A stretch of DNA of 64,000 bases, taken from assembly GCA_947491315.1 (NCBI GenBank), contig CANLII010000002.1:186001-250000 (forward strand). The letters are read 5' to 3'. The translations under genes and the position numbers were made by a program. Below, one piece after another: positions 27,404-37,929 of this stretch (positions are counted from its first letter, which is position 1; every line of letters begins with the position of its first letter). The DNA is from Ignavibacteria bacterium. GTDB taxonomy: Bacteria; Bacteroidota; Ignavibacteria; Kapaibacteriales; UBA961. A model generated the notes under the pieces. That model was not told the origin of the DNA, did not search any database, and saw only the letters and a program-made list of their open reading frames with translations.

Positions 27404-27781
27404 TTATGATTGGATTGATTTGATGAGCGCATAACCACTTGCAATTGAGGCAGGTGCAACGATCATTGAAGATGTCATATAGAGCATGGCTTCCACGACA
27501 TGTTTTTCTTTCCAGAGAAGATAGGTTTCCAGACCGAATGTTGAGAATGTGGTGAAACCACCGCAAATACCAACCGTCAAAAAAAGCCACATTGATTGCT
27601 TAAAAACTTCCCCTGAAGTTTCCTGCATGGCAAAGAGAGCGCCAAGAATGATGGAACCTATTACATTCACAGCCATGGTACCGATTGGAAAGAGTCCGGT
27701 GCTACCATGCAATGCCTGTGAAATCAGATAGCGAAGAATGCTTCCAATCGCACCGCCGAGTCCAACCCACAAAAGCATCAT
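27404..27781 (-). CDS. crcB: Fluoride channel CrcB/Fluc
   Basis: A 125-residue membrane protein with four spans, which as a dual-topology dimer exports fluoride. Family motifs are GLGGAIGSILRY near the start, MAVNVIGSIILG in the second span, and GICGGFTTFSTFGLE in the third. Length is typical for single-domain CrcB. The ATG overlaps the stop of the flippase-like gene by four bases (ATGA), so translation is coupled. No fluoride riboswitch is visible upstream. The gene converges on hisS with five bases between stops. Confidence 0.95.
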   Translation of the reverse strand: MMLLWVGLGGAIGSILRYLISQALHGSTGLFPIGTMAVNVIGSIILGALFAMQETSGEVFKQSMWLFLTVGICGGFTTFSTFGLETYLLWKEKHVVEAMLYMTSSMIVAPASIASGYALIKSIQS

Positions 27782-28821
27782 CCGATTGTTTCCTTTTCTA
27801 TTTCATCCAAATCTGTTGGCAATGGCTGAATTCTATTTTCATAGATGAAGAATGCGCCACCAATCACAAAACACACAATCAAGTTGATTCCATGCGTAAG
27901 TGTTGCATAAGCCAATGCCTCTTCGGGCATAATGCCGAAAATCGCAACCATTGCAGTTTGAATGAGTGAATGATAGACTCCGATTCCGCCGGGCGCCGGA
28001 GTGAATTGGGATAGAGTACCAACAGAAAACAGAAATGTTGCATCTATGATGTCAAGATGCAATCGATCCTGAAAATCAAAAGAATAAAGCATAATCCACA
28101 TGGGCAAGAGATACCCTATCCAGATACCGAAGGATTCCAATGTGAGTCGAACATACTGAGAAGGTGTTTTGATCACTTCAAAACCCTGCTCAAATGTATC
28201 GGTCAAACGATGAATGCGCTCATAGAAGGATTGAGAAAATGGCTTAATAAATACCTTTAATAACCAATCAGTGAGTGCAGGGAAAAATGCAATGACCAAG
28301 ATGAGAATGATGATTGAAGATAATATGCCGATGACAGATAGCATCTGCGCCCAAGAAAACCAAGGAAATGCCTGTTCGATATCTGCTCTTTGGAAGATGA
28401 ATACACCGGCAATGAAAAGCAAGACCATGATTGCATCAAAGAAAAAACGCTCGACAATCATCGAGGCCATAACGGTTGACAAAGGTACTTTATCTCTTCT
28501 GGAATAAATGATTGGTCTGAGTAATTCCCCACCTTTCGGTATCACATTATTGACTGCATAGCCAATCATGACGGCTGAAAACATATTGAGCAATGATGGC
28601 TTTTCAACAACCGGTGAAAGCATGGTTTTCCAACGCAATGCCCTGAGCCAATGGGATATCAACATGACCGGTATGGAAAGAAGTACCCACTCATATTTTG
28701 CATTCAACAATGTTGTAAGGAGTATATCCAAATTGATATTCTGCAAAGCGAAATACATTGATCCAATCACGATGGCCATCGTGATCACTATGCGAAAAAT
28801 GTGCTTAAAAGTGATATTCAT
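27778..28821 (-). CDS. Lysylphosphatidylglycerol synthase TM-type flippase-like membrane protein (UPF0104)
   Basis: A 347-residue protein with about eight membrane spans. The segment SHWLRALRWKTML and the following MIGYAVNNVIPKGGELLRPI match the UPF0104/AglD-like family, related to the flippase part of MprF. The NNVIPKGGELLRP motif is characteristic. Later spans contain FTPAPGGIGVYH, also typical. Members are thought to move lipids or lipid-linked sugars across the membrane, which is inference here. It starts 24 bases after uvrA and overlaps crcB. Confidence 0.82.
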   Translation of the reverse strand: MNITFKHIFRIVITMAIVIGSMYFALQNINLDILLTTLLNAKYEWVLLSIPVMLISHWLRALRWKTMLSPVVEKPSLLNMFSAVMIGYAVNNVIPKGGELLRPIIYSRRDKVPLSTVMASMIVERFFFDAIMVLLFIAGVFIFQRADIEQAFPWFSWAQMLSVIGILSSIIILILVIAFFPALTDWLLKVFIKPFSQSFYERIHRLTDTFEQGFEVIKTPSQYVRLTLESFGIWIGYLLPMWIMLYSFDFQDRLHLDIIDATFLFSVGTLSQFTPAPGGIGVYHSLIQTAMVAIFGIMPEEALAYATLTHGINLIVCFVIGGAFFIYENRIQPLPTDLDEIEKETIG

Positions 28822-28845
28822 GTATGCAAAATACGGTATAGATGC

Positions 28846-31632
28846 TTAAATAAGGACTGTTTTCAATGCCTTTCCGGTATGAGAGCGTTTTTCTTTCATG
28901 ATTTCCTCGGGTGTGCCGGACGCTATCACATAGCCACCTTCATCCCCTGCTTCGGGTCCGAGATCAATCACAAAATCTGCCGCGGCAATGATATTCAGAT
29001 GATGTTCGATGATGATTACTGAATGACCTTTCTCCACCAAAGCCCGAAAACACTTGAGCAAAGTATTGATATCATCCAGATGTAAACCAGTGGTTGGTTC
29101 ATCAAAGACAAAAAGTGTTTTTTCACTTCTTGAATCATCGATGGCGGTTGCCAACTTGATTCTCTGTGCTTCCCCGCCGGATAATTTCGTGCTGGGCTGA
29201 CCCAAGCGAACATAACCCAAACCAACATCAGAGAGCACTTGTAATTTATTAATGATGCGCTTTGATCCGGCAAAGAATGCAAGTGCCTCATGAACTGTCA
29301 TGCCCAAAACATCAACTATCGAAGCACCTTTATAATTGATATCACGGGCTTCTTTCTTATATCTGGTTCCCTTGCAAGATTCACAAGGCAATGTGATATC
29401 AGGCAAGAATTGCATTTCAACAGTGACGCTACCCTCACCTTCGCAAGTCTCACAACGACCACCGGGCACATTGAAAGAAAAATGTCCTGCGCGCCATCCC
29501 AATTGTTTTGAAGCAGGTGTTTCAGAAAACAGATCACGAATCGCATCAAATGCTTTTGTATATGTTACAGGCGTTGAACGAGAAGATTTTCCAATCGGAG
29601 ATTGATCCACGATTTCGACAGCTTGGAGATTTCCTGCGCCAAGAATGTCTTTGCATGCTCCAATAGAACCCGCAAATCCAGCGTACTTTTTCTTCAAAGC
29701 AGGGGCAAGAACTTCATGAACCAGCGTACTCTTACCGGATCCAGAAACACCTGTCACAACAGTGATGCAACCAAGTGGAATAGATACAGTATCACCTTTT
29801 AAATTACGCTCTTTGGGTTCAATGATTTCTAAGAAGTGACCATTACCCTTTGATCGTATCTTTGGAATATCGATATGCTTTTTACCCGATAGATATTGTC
29901 CTGTGAGAGATTCTTTCGATGCGAGCATGTCTTCAACGGAACCGGAAAACATAATTTCACCGCCAAGTTCACCGGCTTTTGGCCCAATATCAATCACATG
30001 ATCTGCGGATGCAATGATTTCAGGATCATGTTCAACCACAACGACGGTATTGCCAAGTGAGCGAAGTCTTTTGAGCAATTGCATCAAACGCCATGTATCG
30101 CGATGATGTAATCCTATACTTGGTTCATCGAGAACATAAAGAGTTCCCACCAATGAACTACCAAGCGATGTTGCAAGTGTGATGCGTTGAGATTCACCAC
30201 CAGAGAGCGTATGAGCCATTCTGTCGAGCGTGATATATTCCAAGCCGATCTCCACAAGCATGCGAAGTCGTGAATGGATTTCTTTCAATACCATTTCCGC
30301 AATCTTGAATTGCGATTCAGAAACCTGTAATGCATCAAACCAAGCGTATGCATCGGCAATTGTCATGCGAATGATTTCGGGTAAAATCTTTCCAGCGACG
30401 AAGACTCTGCGTGCCGACTTTCGAAGTCTTGCGCCATTACATTCATGACAAGTGGTATACCCACGATAGCGTGAAAGCAAAACTCTATAACCAACTTTTG
30501 CCGCTGCTTTTTCTTCCGCATACGCAAAGAATCCATTGATTCCAGGAAATAATGCATCGCCTTCCCAAAGCATGGTCCGCTGTTGCTCGGTTAGCATCGA
30601 ATATGGTATGGCATCAGGAATGGAATGTCTTCTGGCAAAATCCAATGAGTCTCTGTGATACTCGGTAAATCCTGCGGTTCGAAATGGATGAATCGCCCCT
30701 TTTTGAAGTGATAAATGCATATCGGGAATCACGAGCGATGCATCAAGTCCGACACTTCTACCAAATCCTTGACAAGTCTTGCAAGCCCCGAATGGACTAT
30801 TGAATGAAAATAATCGTGGCTCCGGTTCTTGATATTCGATATTGCAAAATGCACATTCATATACATTGCTGAAACAGGCATCTTCCATCGATGAGATATT
30901 TCTGACGGTCACTCTTCCATGTCCGAGCGAGAATGCTGTTTCCAAAGATTCTGTCAATCGCGAGACAAATGCTTCATCCTTCTTGATGATGATGCGATCC
31001 CCCAGCATGAGCATTTGATCGGAATCATCAATAGAAGAAAGTGCAATCTGCTGCAAATCAATGATATCTGAACTAGCGGGCATCACAGCGCGGTAAAATC
31101 CATTTTCGATGAGGGAGCCAATGGCTTGCTCGAATGAATGCTCGCCGATATGAATCGGAAAGAGAATATAAAGTCTGTCTCCTTCATTCCATTCTGAAAT
31201 CACTGTTGCAGCATGAGCAGGTGTGTCTTTCCTCACTTCCCGACCGCATGTGCACATTGTAGTGCCAATACGACCATACAATAATCTGAGATAATCATAT
31301 ATCTCTGTTTGCGTGGCAACGGTCGATCGTGGATTTCTCGCAAAACCTCTTTGCTCTATGGCAATTGCAGGAGGCAAACCCGTGATGCTCTCCACATCGG
31401 GTTTATTCATGCGATCAAGAAATTGTCTGGCATAAGAAGAAAGTGATTCCACGAATCTTCTCTGTCCTTCGGCATAGAGTGTTTCAAAAGCGAGAGAAGA
31501 TTTTCCGGAACCGCTCACACCGGATATGACTGTCAATGCATTACGAGGAATTTCACAGGAAATGTCCTTGAGATTATTCACGCGTGCATGAGTGATGGTG
31601 ATATATTTTTTTTGTGGTGATTTCTTGGGCAT
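28846..31632 (-). CDS. uvrA: Excinuclease ABC subunit A
   Basis: A 928-residue DNA damage sensor for nucleotide excision repair. It shows two ATPase modules: Walker A sites GVSGSGKSS (about 41) and GVSGSGKST (about 633), two LSGGE signatures, and Walker B segments ending in LDEPSIGLH and FDEPTTGLH. Two zinc fingers are visible: CAFCNIEY with CKTCQGFG, and CETCEGEG with CESCKGTRY. The C-terminal residues and length (E. coli 940) agree with a complete protein. It sits between PhoD and the flippase gene on the same strand with short gaps, so it may be read from the upstream operon. Confidence 0.97.
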   Translation of the reverse strand: MPKKSPQKKYITITHARVNNLKDISCEIPRNALTVISGVSGSGKSSLAFETLYAEGQRRFVESLSSYARQFLDRMNKPDVESITGLPPAIAIEQRGFARNPRSTVATQTEIYDYLRLLYGRIGTTMCTCGREVRKDTPAHAATVISEWNEGDRLYILFPIHIGEHSFEQAIGSLIENGFYRAVMPASSDIIDLQQIALSSIDDSDQMLMLGDRIIIKKDEAFVSRLTESLETAFSLGHGRVTVRNISSMEDACFSNVYECAFCNIEYQEPEPRLFSFNSPFGACKTCQGFGRSVGLDASLVIPDMHLSLQKGAIHPFRTAGFTEYHRDSLDFARRHSIPDAIPYSMLTEQQRTMLWEGDALFPGINGFFAYAEEKAAAKVGYRVLLSRYRGYTTCHECNGARLRKSARRVFVAGKILPEIIRMTIADAYAWFDALQVSESQFKIAEMVLKEIHSRLRMLVEIGLEYITLDRMAHTLSGGESQRITLATSLGSSLVGTLYVLDEPSIGLHHRDTWRLMQLLKRLRSLGNTVVVVEHDPEIIASADHVIDIGPKAGELGGEIMFSGSVEDMLASKESLTGQYLSGKKHIDIPKIRSKGNGHFLEIIEPKERNLKGDTVSIPLGCITVVTGVSGSGKSTLVHEVLAPALKKKYAGFAGSIGACKDILGAGNLQAVEIVDQSPIGKSSRSTPVTYTKAFDAIRDLFSETPASKQLGWRAGHFSFNVPGGRCETCEGEGSVTVEMQFLPDITLPCESCKGTRYKKEARDINYKGASIVDVLGMTVHEALAFFAGSKRIINKLQVLSDVGLGYVRLGQPSTKLSGGEAQRIKLATAIDDSRSEKTLFVFDEPTTGLHLDDINTLLKCFRALVEKGHSVIIIEHHLNIIAAADFVIDLGPEAGDEGGYVIASGTPEEIMKEKRSHTGKALKTVLI

Positions 31633-31654
31633 AGACAGATATTCTCCGAGATCA

Positions 31655-33577
31655 TCAATGTATGATGATGAATGAGCGCGTGATAATGTGAGATCCCAAC
31701 TGAATTTTGTAATAGTAATTTCCCGAAGGTAATTGCATTGTATTCACTTGAGCAGCATAGGGTCCTGCTGGATATTGCATGGCATCTATCGGACGCATGA
31801 CTTCATTGCCGGTGACATCATGAATGGTCAGCGTGATGATTGCATCTTTGGCAATCACATAGTGGATCAATGTTGAGACATCGCATGGATTAGGATAATT
31901 TCCGATGGCAATGCATACAATATCCTCATCTACTGATACGGGTGATTCATCAGGATCTTGAGGTCCTCCGGGTCGAATGGGTATCGGCGTGGACTCTTGT
32001 CGAATAGCATTTTGATTGATGCTCGTTGAAAATCCTTTATAGAATTTTTGTCCTTTCTTTCTGACATTCATCGAATCAATGAAATACCAATCGCTTTGTG
32101 CTTTGGTTTCGGTCAAATCTATGATTGCATATCCATGATTGTCCAATTCCACATCCTTGATATGCGGATTGAGTGTCTTTGCCTGCAAAATCAAGAATTG
32201 TGTTTGAAATGAACCGGGTGGAACATTAAGCAATTCATTGATATTGGCTGATGTGATACTCGGCGTGACAAATTCAATGGCCGTGGAACCTTTGCCTGTT
32301 GCCGGTTCATACATGGGATCGTTTTTTTCAATGGGTAAATCGGAAATCCATGTACTATGAATATCGCCAGTAACAAATATCACATTATTCACTTGATTAT
32401 TTCTCAGTCCGGAAAGCAATGCTTTTCTTTCCGCGGGATAACCTTCCCAAGAATCTTGATTGGTGAATCCTTCGAGTGGCATGATCATCACTTGATTGCC
32501 GATAATTTTCCATGTGGCTTTGGTATTTCTGAGCGAAGAAGTGAGCCATTCATATTGTTTTTTTCCAAGCAATGTTCGATCAGGACTTTGCCAAATAGCC
32601 GTATCGATGGCGGTACTTGTGGTGTCTTTTGCTCCCATCGGTTCATCTCTACCCTCAAGTCTTGTATCAAGCATATAGAGATCGCACAGTGAACCATAAG
32701 AGAATGCGCGATAAATAGTGCCTAAGGAATCTTGTTCACGAATGGGTAACCATTCCATGTAGGCTTTCTTGCCAGCTTGTTTGCGCACTTCCCAATCACC
32801 TTCTTCCGGCTGATGATTATCCGCACCACCGGGCCAAGAATCATTCGCGGTTTCATGATCATCCCAAATACCGATGAAGGGATGCACTTGATGCACTCTT
32901 CTCAAATCAGGATCTAATCTATAGAAGGAATAGCGAATGCGATAATCATTCAGAGTAACGGTTTCTTGTTCCGGAATATGTGCTCTGTCAACTTTCTCGG
33001 AATATCCATATCCTTTTGCGGGATATTCATAGATATAATCACCAAGAAACAAGATGGCATCGAGATCATTTCTTTCAGCCAAATGTGCATAGGCATTAAA
33101 ATATCCTTGCTGATAATTTGCGCACGATGCAATCGCAAATCGCAAGGAATTCACGCTTGTATTGGGAGCAGTTTTGGTTCTGCCGATAAGAGATTTTTTG
33201 CCTTGATGAGTGAAGCGATAATAGTAATATGCATTTGCTTCAAGACCTATTGCATCAATCTTGACTGTATAATCTTTTTCTTGGGATGTGGTCACAGTAC
33301 CTGAATTCACGATTTGCGTGCATGAAGGATCTTTTGCGATAACCCAAGACACTTGAACAGGACCATCCACATCGGGCGTGATTCGAGTCCACAATATTAC
33401 TCTGTCCGAAAGAGGATCTCCCGATGCCACACCATGATAGAATGGTCTGAGAGCAGGATCGAATGGCAAAACATCAGACTGTTCTTTAATAATTCTGCCA
33501 TAATCATAAATGATGGTGGAATCTGCATTTGCTTGATTCACCATACCCATCACGATGAGCACAATAACATATATCAT
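31655..33577 (-). CDS. PhoD-like alkaline phosphatase with T9SS sorting domain
   Basis: A 640-residue secreted phosphodiesterase/phosphatase. After a signal peptide (IYVIVLIVMGMVNQANA) comes the PhoD N-terminal Ig-like domain with FYHGVASGDPLSDRVILWTR, then the metallophosphatase domain with AILFLGDYIYEYP, IWDDHETANDSWPGG and VTGDIHSTWISDL, all metal-ligand motifs of the family. The last roughly 80 residues (NYPNPCDVSTLIHYVIAKD, LPSGNYYYKIQLG) form a type A sorting domain, indicating export through the type IX system. The start overlaps the stop of the TonB gene by four bases. It probably releases phosphate from organic esters outside the cell; the adjacent TonB receptor could take up a product. 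Confidence 0.9.
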   Translation of the reverse strand: MIYVIVLIVMGMVNQANADSTIIYDYGRIIKEQSDVLPFDPALRPFYHGVASGDPLSDRVILWTRITPDVDGPVQVSWVIAKDPSCTQIVNSGTVTTSQEKDYTVKIDAIGLEANAYYYYRFTHQGKKSLIGRTKTAPNTSVNSLRFAIASCANYQQGYFNAYAHLAERNDLDAILFLGDYIYEYPAKGYGYSEKVDRAHIPEQETVTLNDYRIRYSFYRLDPDLRRVHQVHPFIGIWDDHETANDSWPGGADNHQPEEGDWEVRKQAGKKAYMEWLPIREQDSLGTIYRAFSYGSLCDLYMLDTRLEGRDEPMGAKDTTSTAIDTAIWQSPDRTLLGKKQYEWLTSSLRNTKATWKIIGNQVMIMPLEGFTNQDSWEGYPAERKALLSGLRNNQVNNVIFVTGDIHSTWISDLPIEKNDPMYEPATGKGSTAIEFVTPSITSANINELLNVPPGSFQTQFLILQAKTLNPHIKDVELDNHGYAIIDLTETKAQSDWYFIDSMNVRKKGQKFYKGFSTSINQNAIRQESTPIPIRPGGPQDPDESPVSVDEDIVCIAIGNYPNPCDVSTLIHYVIAKDAIITLTIHDVTGNEVMRPIDAMQYPAGPYAAQVNTMQLPSGNYYYKIQLGSHIITRSFIIIH

Positions 33578-35784
33578 AAGAGTATTTCCGCTTGAATTGA
33601 TAATTGTCTATTCGGTGACAAATTCCCCATGATTTCGGTATAATAATAATCGAGTACATTCTTTGCATTCAAAGCCAGCGTCATTGGATTTCCAATCAAG
33701 GATTTCATGTCTAGAATCAATCGCATATCACATACATGTATGGGCACGCGAGCATCTGCATCAGCGATGAATCCCAAAGCGGCAATGCGGGCATCGATCA
33801 ATTCCACTCTGCTTAAATACCGATAGTCGGTCTGAAAAGTGATGGATTCGATGATTGGAATAGAAATTCTAGAATACCATAAAATGGAGGATCTATAGGG
33901 CAATGTTTGATTGAGTGTCAAATCCTTTGGATCCATATAGGTGAGTGAAGACTCTATGCCGAAGCCACTTGAAAATTGCGCTCTCATTCCGATTTCAAAA
34001 CCTTGTATTCTTGCGGCAGTTACATTCTGAAAAATGACATTTCCGGTGGAAGTAAAGGCGGGTTCCACCAAATCATCCATGGAATTATTAAATACAGCAA
34101 TATCCATCATGAGCATGTCTGCATCTTCATTCAGCGGAAGAACCGTCGAAGCACCGATTTCATAGGACATGCTATATTCCGGTTTGATCTCGAGATTAGA
34201 TTTCACCGTAATTCCCTGAAATCTCAGTGCGGCAAATCGTTCTGCCACGGTTGCGGCTCTGAATCCTCTTCCAAGCGATGCACGAAACTGAACTCCAAAT
34301 GGAGAAAGCCAGCTTGCAGCAATCTTTGGAGAAATCACGAAATGCGATGCTGAAGTATCTGTTTGCTCATGATCTACTCTTCCCCCAATGGTCATGATCA
34401 ATCCCTCGATGCCGGGCTTGATTTCAGTTTGCGCATATCCGGAGAAAAATCTCTGCTGTTTGATTCCATAGATCGGTGCATTTACCGTATTGATGGTGGT
34501 ATTGATACCTGTTGTCAAAAACACTGCATCTGAAAGTGTTCTTGAGTATTGCACTTCTGTATTGAATGAACTTGCAGAACTTGCTATTGCTTCTTCATTT
34601 GGAAGGAGATTATAATTATCGAAGTCCGTGAGAAATACACTTGATCGAATATTGAGAAGTGCATTATCTTCGAAGATATGCCTTAAATTCAAACCTGCCA
34701 TCGCTTTATTTGAAATCGTCTTGCGATTGGGATTGGATGTGGTTGGTGGCCTGGTAGCGCTATCGAGCGAATTCCAAAACACCCAATCTCCTCTGTCTTC
34801 ATGAGCAAGATTCACAATCCCCATGAGTGTAGTTCTTGCTTCTTTATCGAATGTATAATTGAGTTTTGTAAAGAGATTATACCTGCGTGACTGATCTGTC
34901 AAGCGATAACTTTTATCATAACGCGTGCCCCCCAGAATGGTCAATTCGAGTTTGTCGAATTTCTGACCATAACTCATGTCAATTCCATAGAGCGGTGGTG
35001 GCGCATCATGCACCTGCCATTGCTCGAATTGAGGTTGCGTATAGAATCCCGCATATGTCCTTACCATGATGCGAGCCGTATCAACGGGAGTTCTCGTAAA
35101 TAGTGAAACCACGCCACCCAATGCGCCCGTGCCATAGAGAGCCGATCCGGCACCCTTTAATACTTCCACACGCTGAATCTCGGGCATGGGAAGCGCATCG
35201 AATTTCATGTCACCATTATCTGCGCTCAGCATGGGGAAACCATCAAGCAGAAGTGCCACCCTGCTTCCGATGCCAAGTGCAAAACCTGAAGAACCACGAA
35301 TGCTGACTTGATCTCTTGCAACATTTACGCCCGATACATAACGCAAAACTTCATCGATGCGATTGACATTTCTCTGCTGAATTGCTTGTTGATCTAGGAG
35401 TGTTACAGAAATAGGTACTTCCTGTACGGATTGCGTGCGCTTTCCCGCTGAAACAATCACAGTCGATGAGTTCACATCTTTTCGCATGAGATTGATTGAG
35501 ATATTCAAAACGGCATCATCACTTATGAGCTTGACGGGAATGACTTGAGTGGAATATCCAACATAGGATATTCGCAGCTTATACTCGCCTTTTTTCAAGC
35601 GATCAATCGCAAATCTTCCTTCCGCATTTGATCTTGCTCCAAACTGCGAATTCTCAACTCGAATATTGGCACCATAGAGAGGAATTACATCGAGCGAATC
35701 CAAAATGGTTCCACGAATTGTTCCTGCATAAAGATGCATGATCGAACATGCACATGAGATAATGAGTAGTATGAAATGCTTCAT
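33574..35784 (-). CDS. TonB-dependent receptor with carboxypeptidase-like N-terminal domain
   Basis: A 736-residue receptor with signal peptide (KHFILLIISCACSIMHLYA). A carboxypeptidase-D-regulatory-like domain (about 20-105, IRGTILDSLDVIPLYGANI) precedes the plug (SVQEVPISVTLLDQQAIQQ, VSIRGSSGFALGIGSRV, RVEVLKGAGSALYGTGALGG), then the barrel. The ATG overlaps the lipoprotein stop by one base (TAATG) and the stop overlaps phoD by four, so translation of the three genes is coupled. Association with a secreted phosphatase suggests phosphate-containing or related ligands, but this is inference. Confidence 0.9.
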   Translation of the reverse strand: MKHFILLIISCACSIMHLYAGTIRGTILDSLDVIPLYGANIRVENSQFGARSNAEGRFAIDRLKKGEYKLRISYVGYSTQVIPVKLISDDAVLNISINLMRKDVNSSTVIVSAGKRTQSVQEVPISVTLLDQQAIQQRNVNRIDEVLRYVSGVNVARDQVSIRGSSGFALGIGSRVALLLDGFPMLSADNGDMKFDALPMPEIQRVEVLKGAGSALYGTGALGGVVSLFTRTPVDTARIMVRTYAGFYTQPQFEQWQVHDAPPPLYGIDMSYGQKFDKLELTILGGTRYDKSYRLTDQSRRYNLFTKLNYTFDKEARTTLMGIVNLAHEDRGDWVFWNSLDSATRPPTTSNPNRKTISNKAMAGLNLRHIFEDNALLNIRSSVFLTDFDNYNLLPNEEAIASSASSFNTEVQYSRTLSDAVFLTTGINTTINTVNAPIYGIKQQRFFSGYAQTEIKPGIEGLIMTIGGRVDHEQTDTSASHFVISPKIAASWLSPFGVQFRASLGRGFRAATVAERFAALRFQGITVKSNLEIKPEYSMSYEIGASTVLPLNEDADMLMMDIAVFNNSMDDLVEPAFTSTGNVIFQNVTAARIQGFEIGMRAQFSSGFGIESSLTYMDPKDLTLNQTLPYRSSILWYSRISIPIIESITFQTDYRYLSRVELIDARIAALGFIADADARVPIHVCDMRLILDMKSLIGNPMTLALNAKNVLDYYYTEIMGNLSPNRQLSIQAEILL

Positions 35785-36299
35785 TAGAATGGCTGTGGAG
35801 GACGATTACGAAAATCTACTGTAATGACAATCGAAACCGTATCACCGGATTTGATTGTGATTGGAATTGGTGTGAAATCAGGAAAATTGGAATACACACC
35901 AATGATTGTTTGATCATTCAAATCAATTGAGGTCTGTTGCGCAATAGCAAAATATTTCAATGTAGTCGGAGTGTTCTTTATTGAAATTTCAAAAGTGGAT
36001 GAATCCACAAACATTGGAAGAGATGTAAATCCAGAAATCACGGCTCTGTCATTCAGCAATTCGTTAATGATGCCCGCACTATCCGGAAGTGGATATGTCA
36101 GAAATCCGGCAGCACGAATGGCGACCACACTGTCTGGAGCATTCTCCCAACTTTTTACTCCACCTACATAGATGATAGTTCCACGAAGCAATCCTGGCCC
36201 AACTTTTAGATCAGGTTCCGGTGGTGCCAATCCTTCTCCGCATGAAATGAGGAGTAATAACAGGAATATAAATGTGTAAGAGGTAATTCTATGATTCAT
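35784..36299 (-). CDS. Outer-membrane lipoprotein, probable partner of the TonB receptor
   Basis: A 171-residue lipoprotein with lipobox LISCGE (NHRITSYTFIFLLLLLISC). I do not recognise the mature part, which looks beta-rich. In-frame codons continue upstream to 36404, but the ATG at 36299 starts the signal peptide. The stop overlaps the start of the TonB gene (TAATG). Surface lipoproteins encoded with TonB receptors usually bind ligand, as in HmuY-type pairs; this is inference from position. Confidence 0.72.
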   Translation of the reverse strand: MNHRITSYTFIFLLLLLISCGEGLAPPEPDLKVGPGLLRGTIIYVGGVKSWENAPDSVVAIRAAGFLTYPLPDSAGIINELLNDRAVISGFTSLPMFVDSSTFEISIKNTPTTLKYFAIAQQTSIDLNDQTIIGVYSNFPDFTPIPITIKSGDTVSIVITVDFRNRPPQPF

Positions 36300-36393
36300 G
36301 AAAGTGCTTTGATTTTGTGTTCTCAACATTATTGATTGCTTTAAGTTTCTACGGTTAAAGAATTCATAGTAATAACATTTCAAATGAAGTGCA

Positions 36394-36930
36394 TCATATC
36401 TCATTTGCAGTAAAAGATTTCCAATTCAGTACATAGTTGATTTGTTCTTGCGTTTCGGGTGATTCGGAATCAATCTCAAATGCACTTTGCATCCTCAACT
36501 CATTCATGTGTTGTAGTGCTTGATCACCTGTAATACCATGTAATTCTAAGAGGAAGCAGGATATGACAAGTCCGGTTCTACCGAGTCCTTTTGCACAGCT
36601 GATATACATTGGCCTCTGAGATGCGATAGTATTTTGGATAATGTCAAGGATTTCTCGCAATAATGCATCATCCGGTACAGAAAAATCGTGAATTGGATAC
36701 TGCAGAATGGAAATATCCGGATGCGATTCATGACATGATGATTTCACTTCAACAATGTTTAGATCTTCTCTCAATGTGAGGAAATCTCTGATTTGCAATC
36801 TCAATACATCTGACAAAATACCATTCCGGACTGAGTCTACCCAAGGACAAGCTCCGGCATAGAGCAAGCCAGGGATTACTTCATAAAAGTTGGAAGAATC
36901 TATCTTCAAGATTGACATCAGAATATGCAT
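36394..36930 (-). CDS. Dual-specificity phosphatase-like protein
   Basis: A 178-residue cytoplasmic protein with the Cys-x5-Arg phosphatase loop CAKGLGRTG (Cys about 112), preceded by MYIS rather than the usual HC (the residue before Cys is Ser). The N-terminal part FYEVIPGLLYAGACPWVD is typical of tyrosine and dual-specificity phosphatases, and an acidic loop (IHDFSVPDD) could supply the general acid. The substrate is unknown. Either ATG at 36930 or 36918 could be the start. It is divergent from the esterase gene, with only 33 bases between them. Confidence 0.78.
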   Translation of the reverse strand: MHILMSILKIDSSNFYEVIPGLLYAGACPWVDSVRNGILSDVLRLQIRDFLTLREDLNIVEVKSSCHESHPDISILQYPIHDFSVPDDALLREILDIIQNTIASQRPMYISCAKGLGRTGLVISCFLLELHGITGDQALQHMNELRMQSAFEIDSESPETQEQINYVLNWKSFTANEI

Positions 36931-36963
36931 AAAATCAGGGGTAAAAATAGTAATTTTGCCCCC

Positions 36964-37908
36964 ATGTCTTTGCGCCTATGCCATTATATTTCAATCCTTT
37001 TCTTGGTTTTATCCACATCGCAAACAATCCTTGCGGACGAGAAGAGCAATCCACCAATGCCAGTTGTGGCTTATGGGAAAATTGTGCGTTTCACAAAATT
37101 CCCATCCATGCATGTTCAAAGCCGTACGATTGATGTATTATTACCGAATGGTTATACTCCGAAAAAGAACTATCCTGTGCTATACATGCATGATGGGCAG
37201 ATGCTTTTTGATGATGCCCGAACTTGGAATCATCAAGAATGGGGTGTGGATGAAGCATTACTGGAATATGCAGATTCACTTCAACCCTGCATCATTGTCG
37301 CAGTTTGGAATGCAGATTCATTAAGAAGATCTGAATATTTCCCTGAAAAAGCATTGCAGTATATTCCGGAAGATATTCGCAAGGAGTTTATTGATTCTGA
37401 ATTCTATGGCAAAGCTCTTGGTGATGAATATCTGTTGTTTCTTGTCCAAGAACTTAAGCCGTTCATTGAAAGAATGTTTTCCGCTTATTCTACTCCTGAA
37501 CATAATTTTATCATGGGTTCAAGCATGGGTGGATTGATCTCACTCTATGCATTATGTGAATATCCTGATCAATTTGGTGGTATTGCTGGACTCTCCACTC
37601 ATTGGCCTGGTTCAATGGATAGTAAAGATTCATTGATTCCCAATGCTATTCTTACATATCTATCAATGAAATTACCAATATTCAAGGGTGGAAAAAGAAT
37701 CTATCTGGATCATGGAACGCTCGGTTTGGATTCACTCTATATGCCATATCAAGAGAACATGAATGCGCTTTGTAAATCTGCAGGTTATGATGAATCTCAG
37801 TATCAATTCCATTTCGAAGAAGATGCCGATCACAATGAAGAAGCCTGGCGAAACAGATTGTATATTCCACTGCAATTTCTTCTGAAAAAAACTCAATCAG
37901 CAGATTAA
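36964..37908 (+). CDS. Secreted esterase of the enterochelin esterase (Fes)-like alpha/beta-hydrolase family
   Basis: A 314-residue hydrolase with a signal peptide (SLRLCHYISILFLVLSTSQTILA). The region after it has LYMHDGQMLFDDARTW, a hallmark of the putative esterase family, the nucleophile elbow MGSSMGG (Ser about 186), and a C-terminal histidine in DADHNEEAWRNRL. These enzymes cleave ester or depsipeptide bonds; iron-siderophore release and feruloyl esterase activity are examples in the family, and the actual substrate is unknown here. The ATG at 36964 was preferred over an in-frame ATG at 36925 that overlaps the divergent phosphatase start. An epimerase gene follows 21 bases later. Confidence 0.84.
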   Translation: MSLRLCHYISILFLVLSTSQTILADEKSNPPMPVVAYGKIVRFTKFPSMHVQSRTIDVLLPNGYTPKKNYPVLYMHDGQMLFDDARTWNHQEWGVDEALLEYADSLQPCIIVAVWNADSLRRSEYFPEKALQYIPEDIRKEFIDSEFYGKALGDEYLLFLVQELKPFIERMFSAYSTPEHNFIMGSSMGGLISLYALCEYPDQFGGIAGLSTHWPGSMDSKDSLIPNAILTYLSMKLPIFKGGKRIYLDHGTLGLDSLYMPYQENMNALCKSAGYDESQYQFHFEEDADHNEEAWRNRLYIPLQFLLKKTQSAD

Positions 37909-37929
37909 ATTCACGATACAAATAACACA

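Noticed and set aside
36951-36958. TAATTTTG as the promoter of the esterase gene
   Set aside because: The -7 box is a match, but no TTG lies at the expected -33 and the start site would fall at or inside the start codon.
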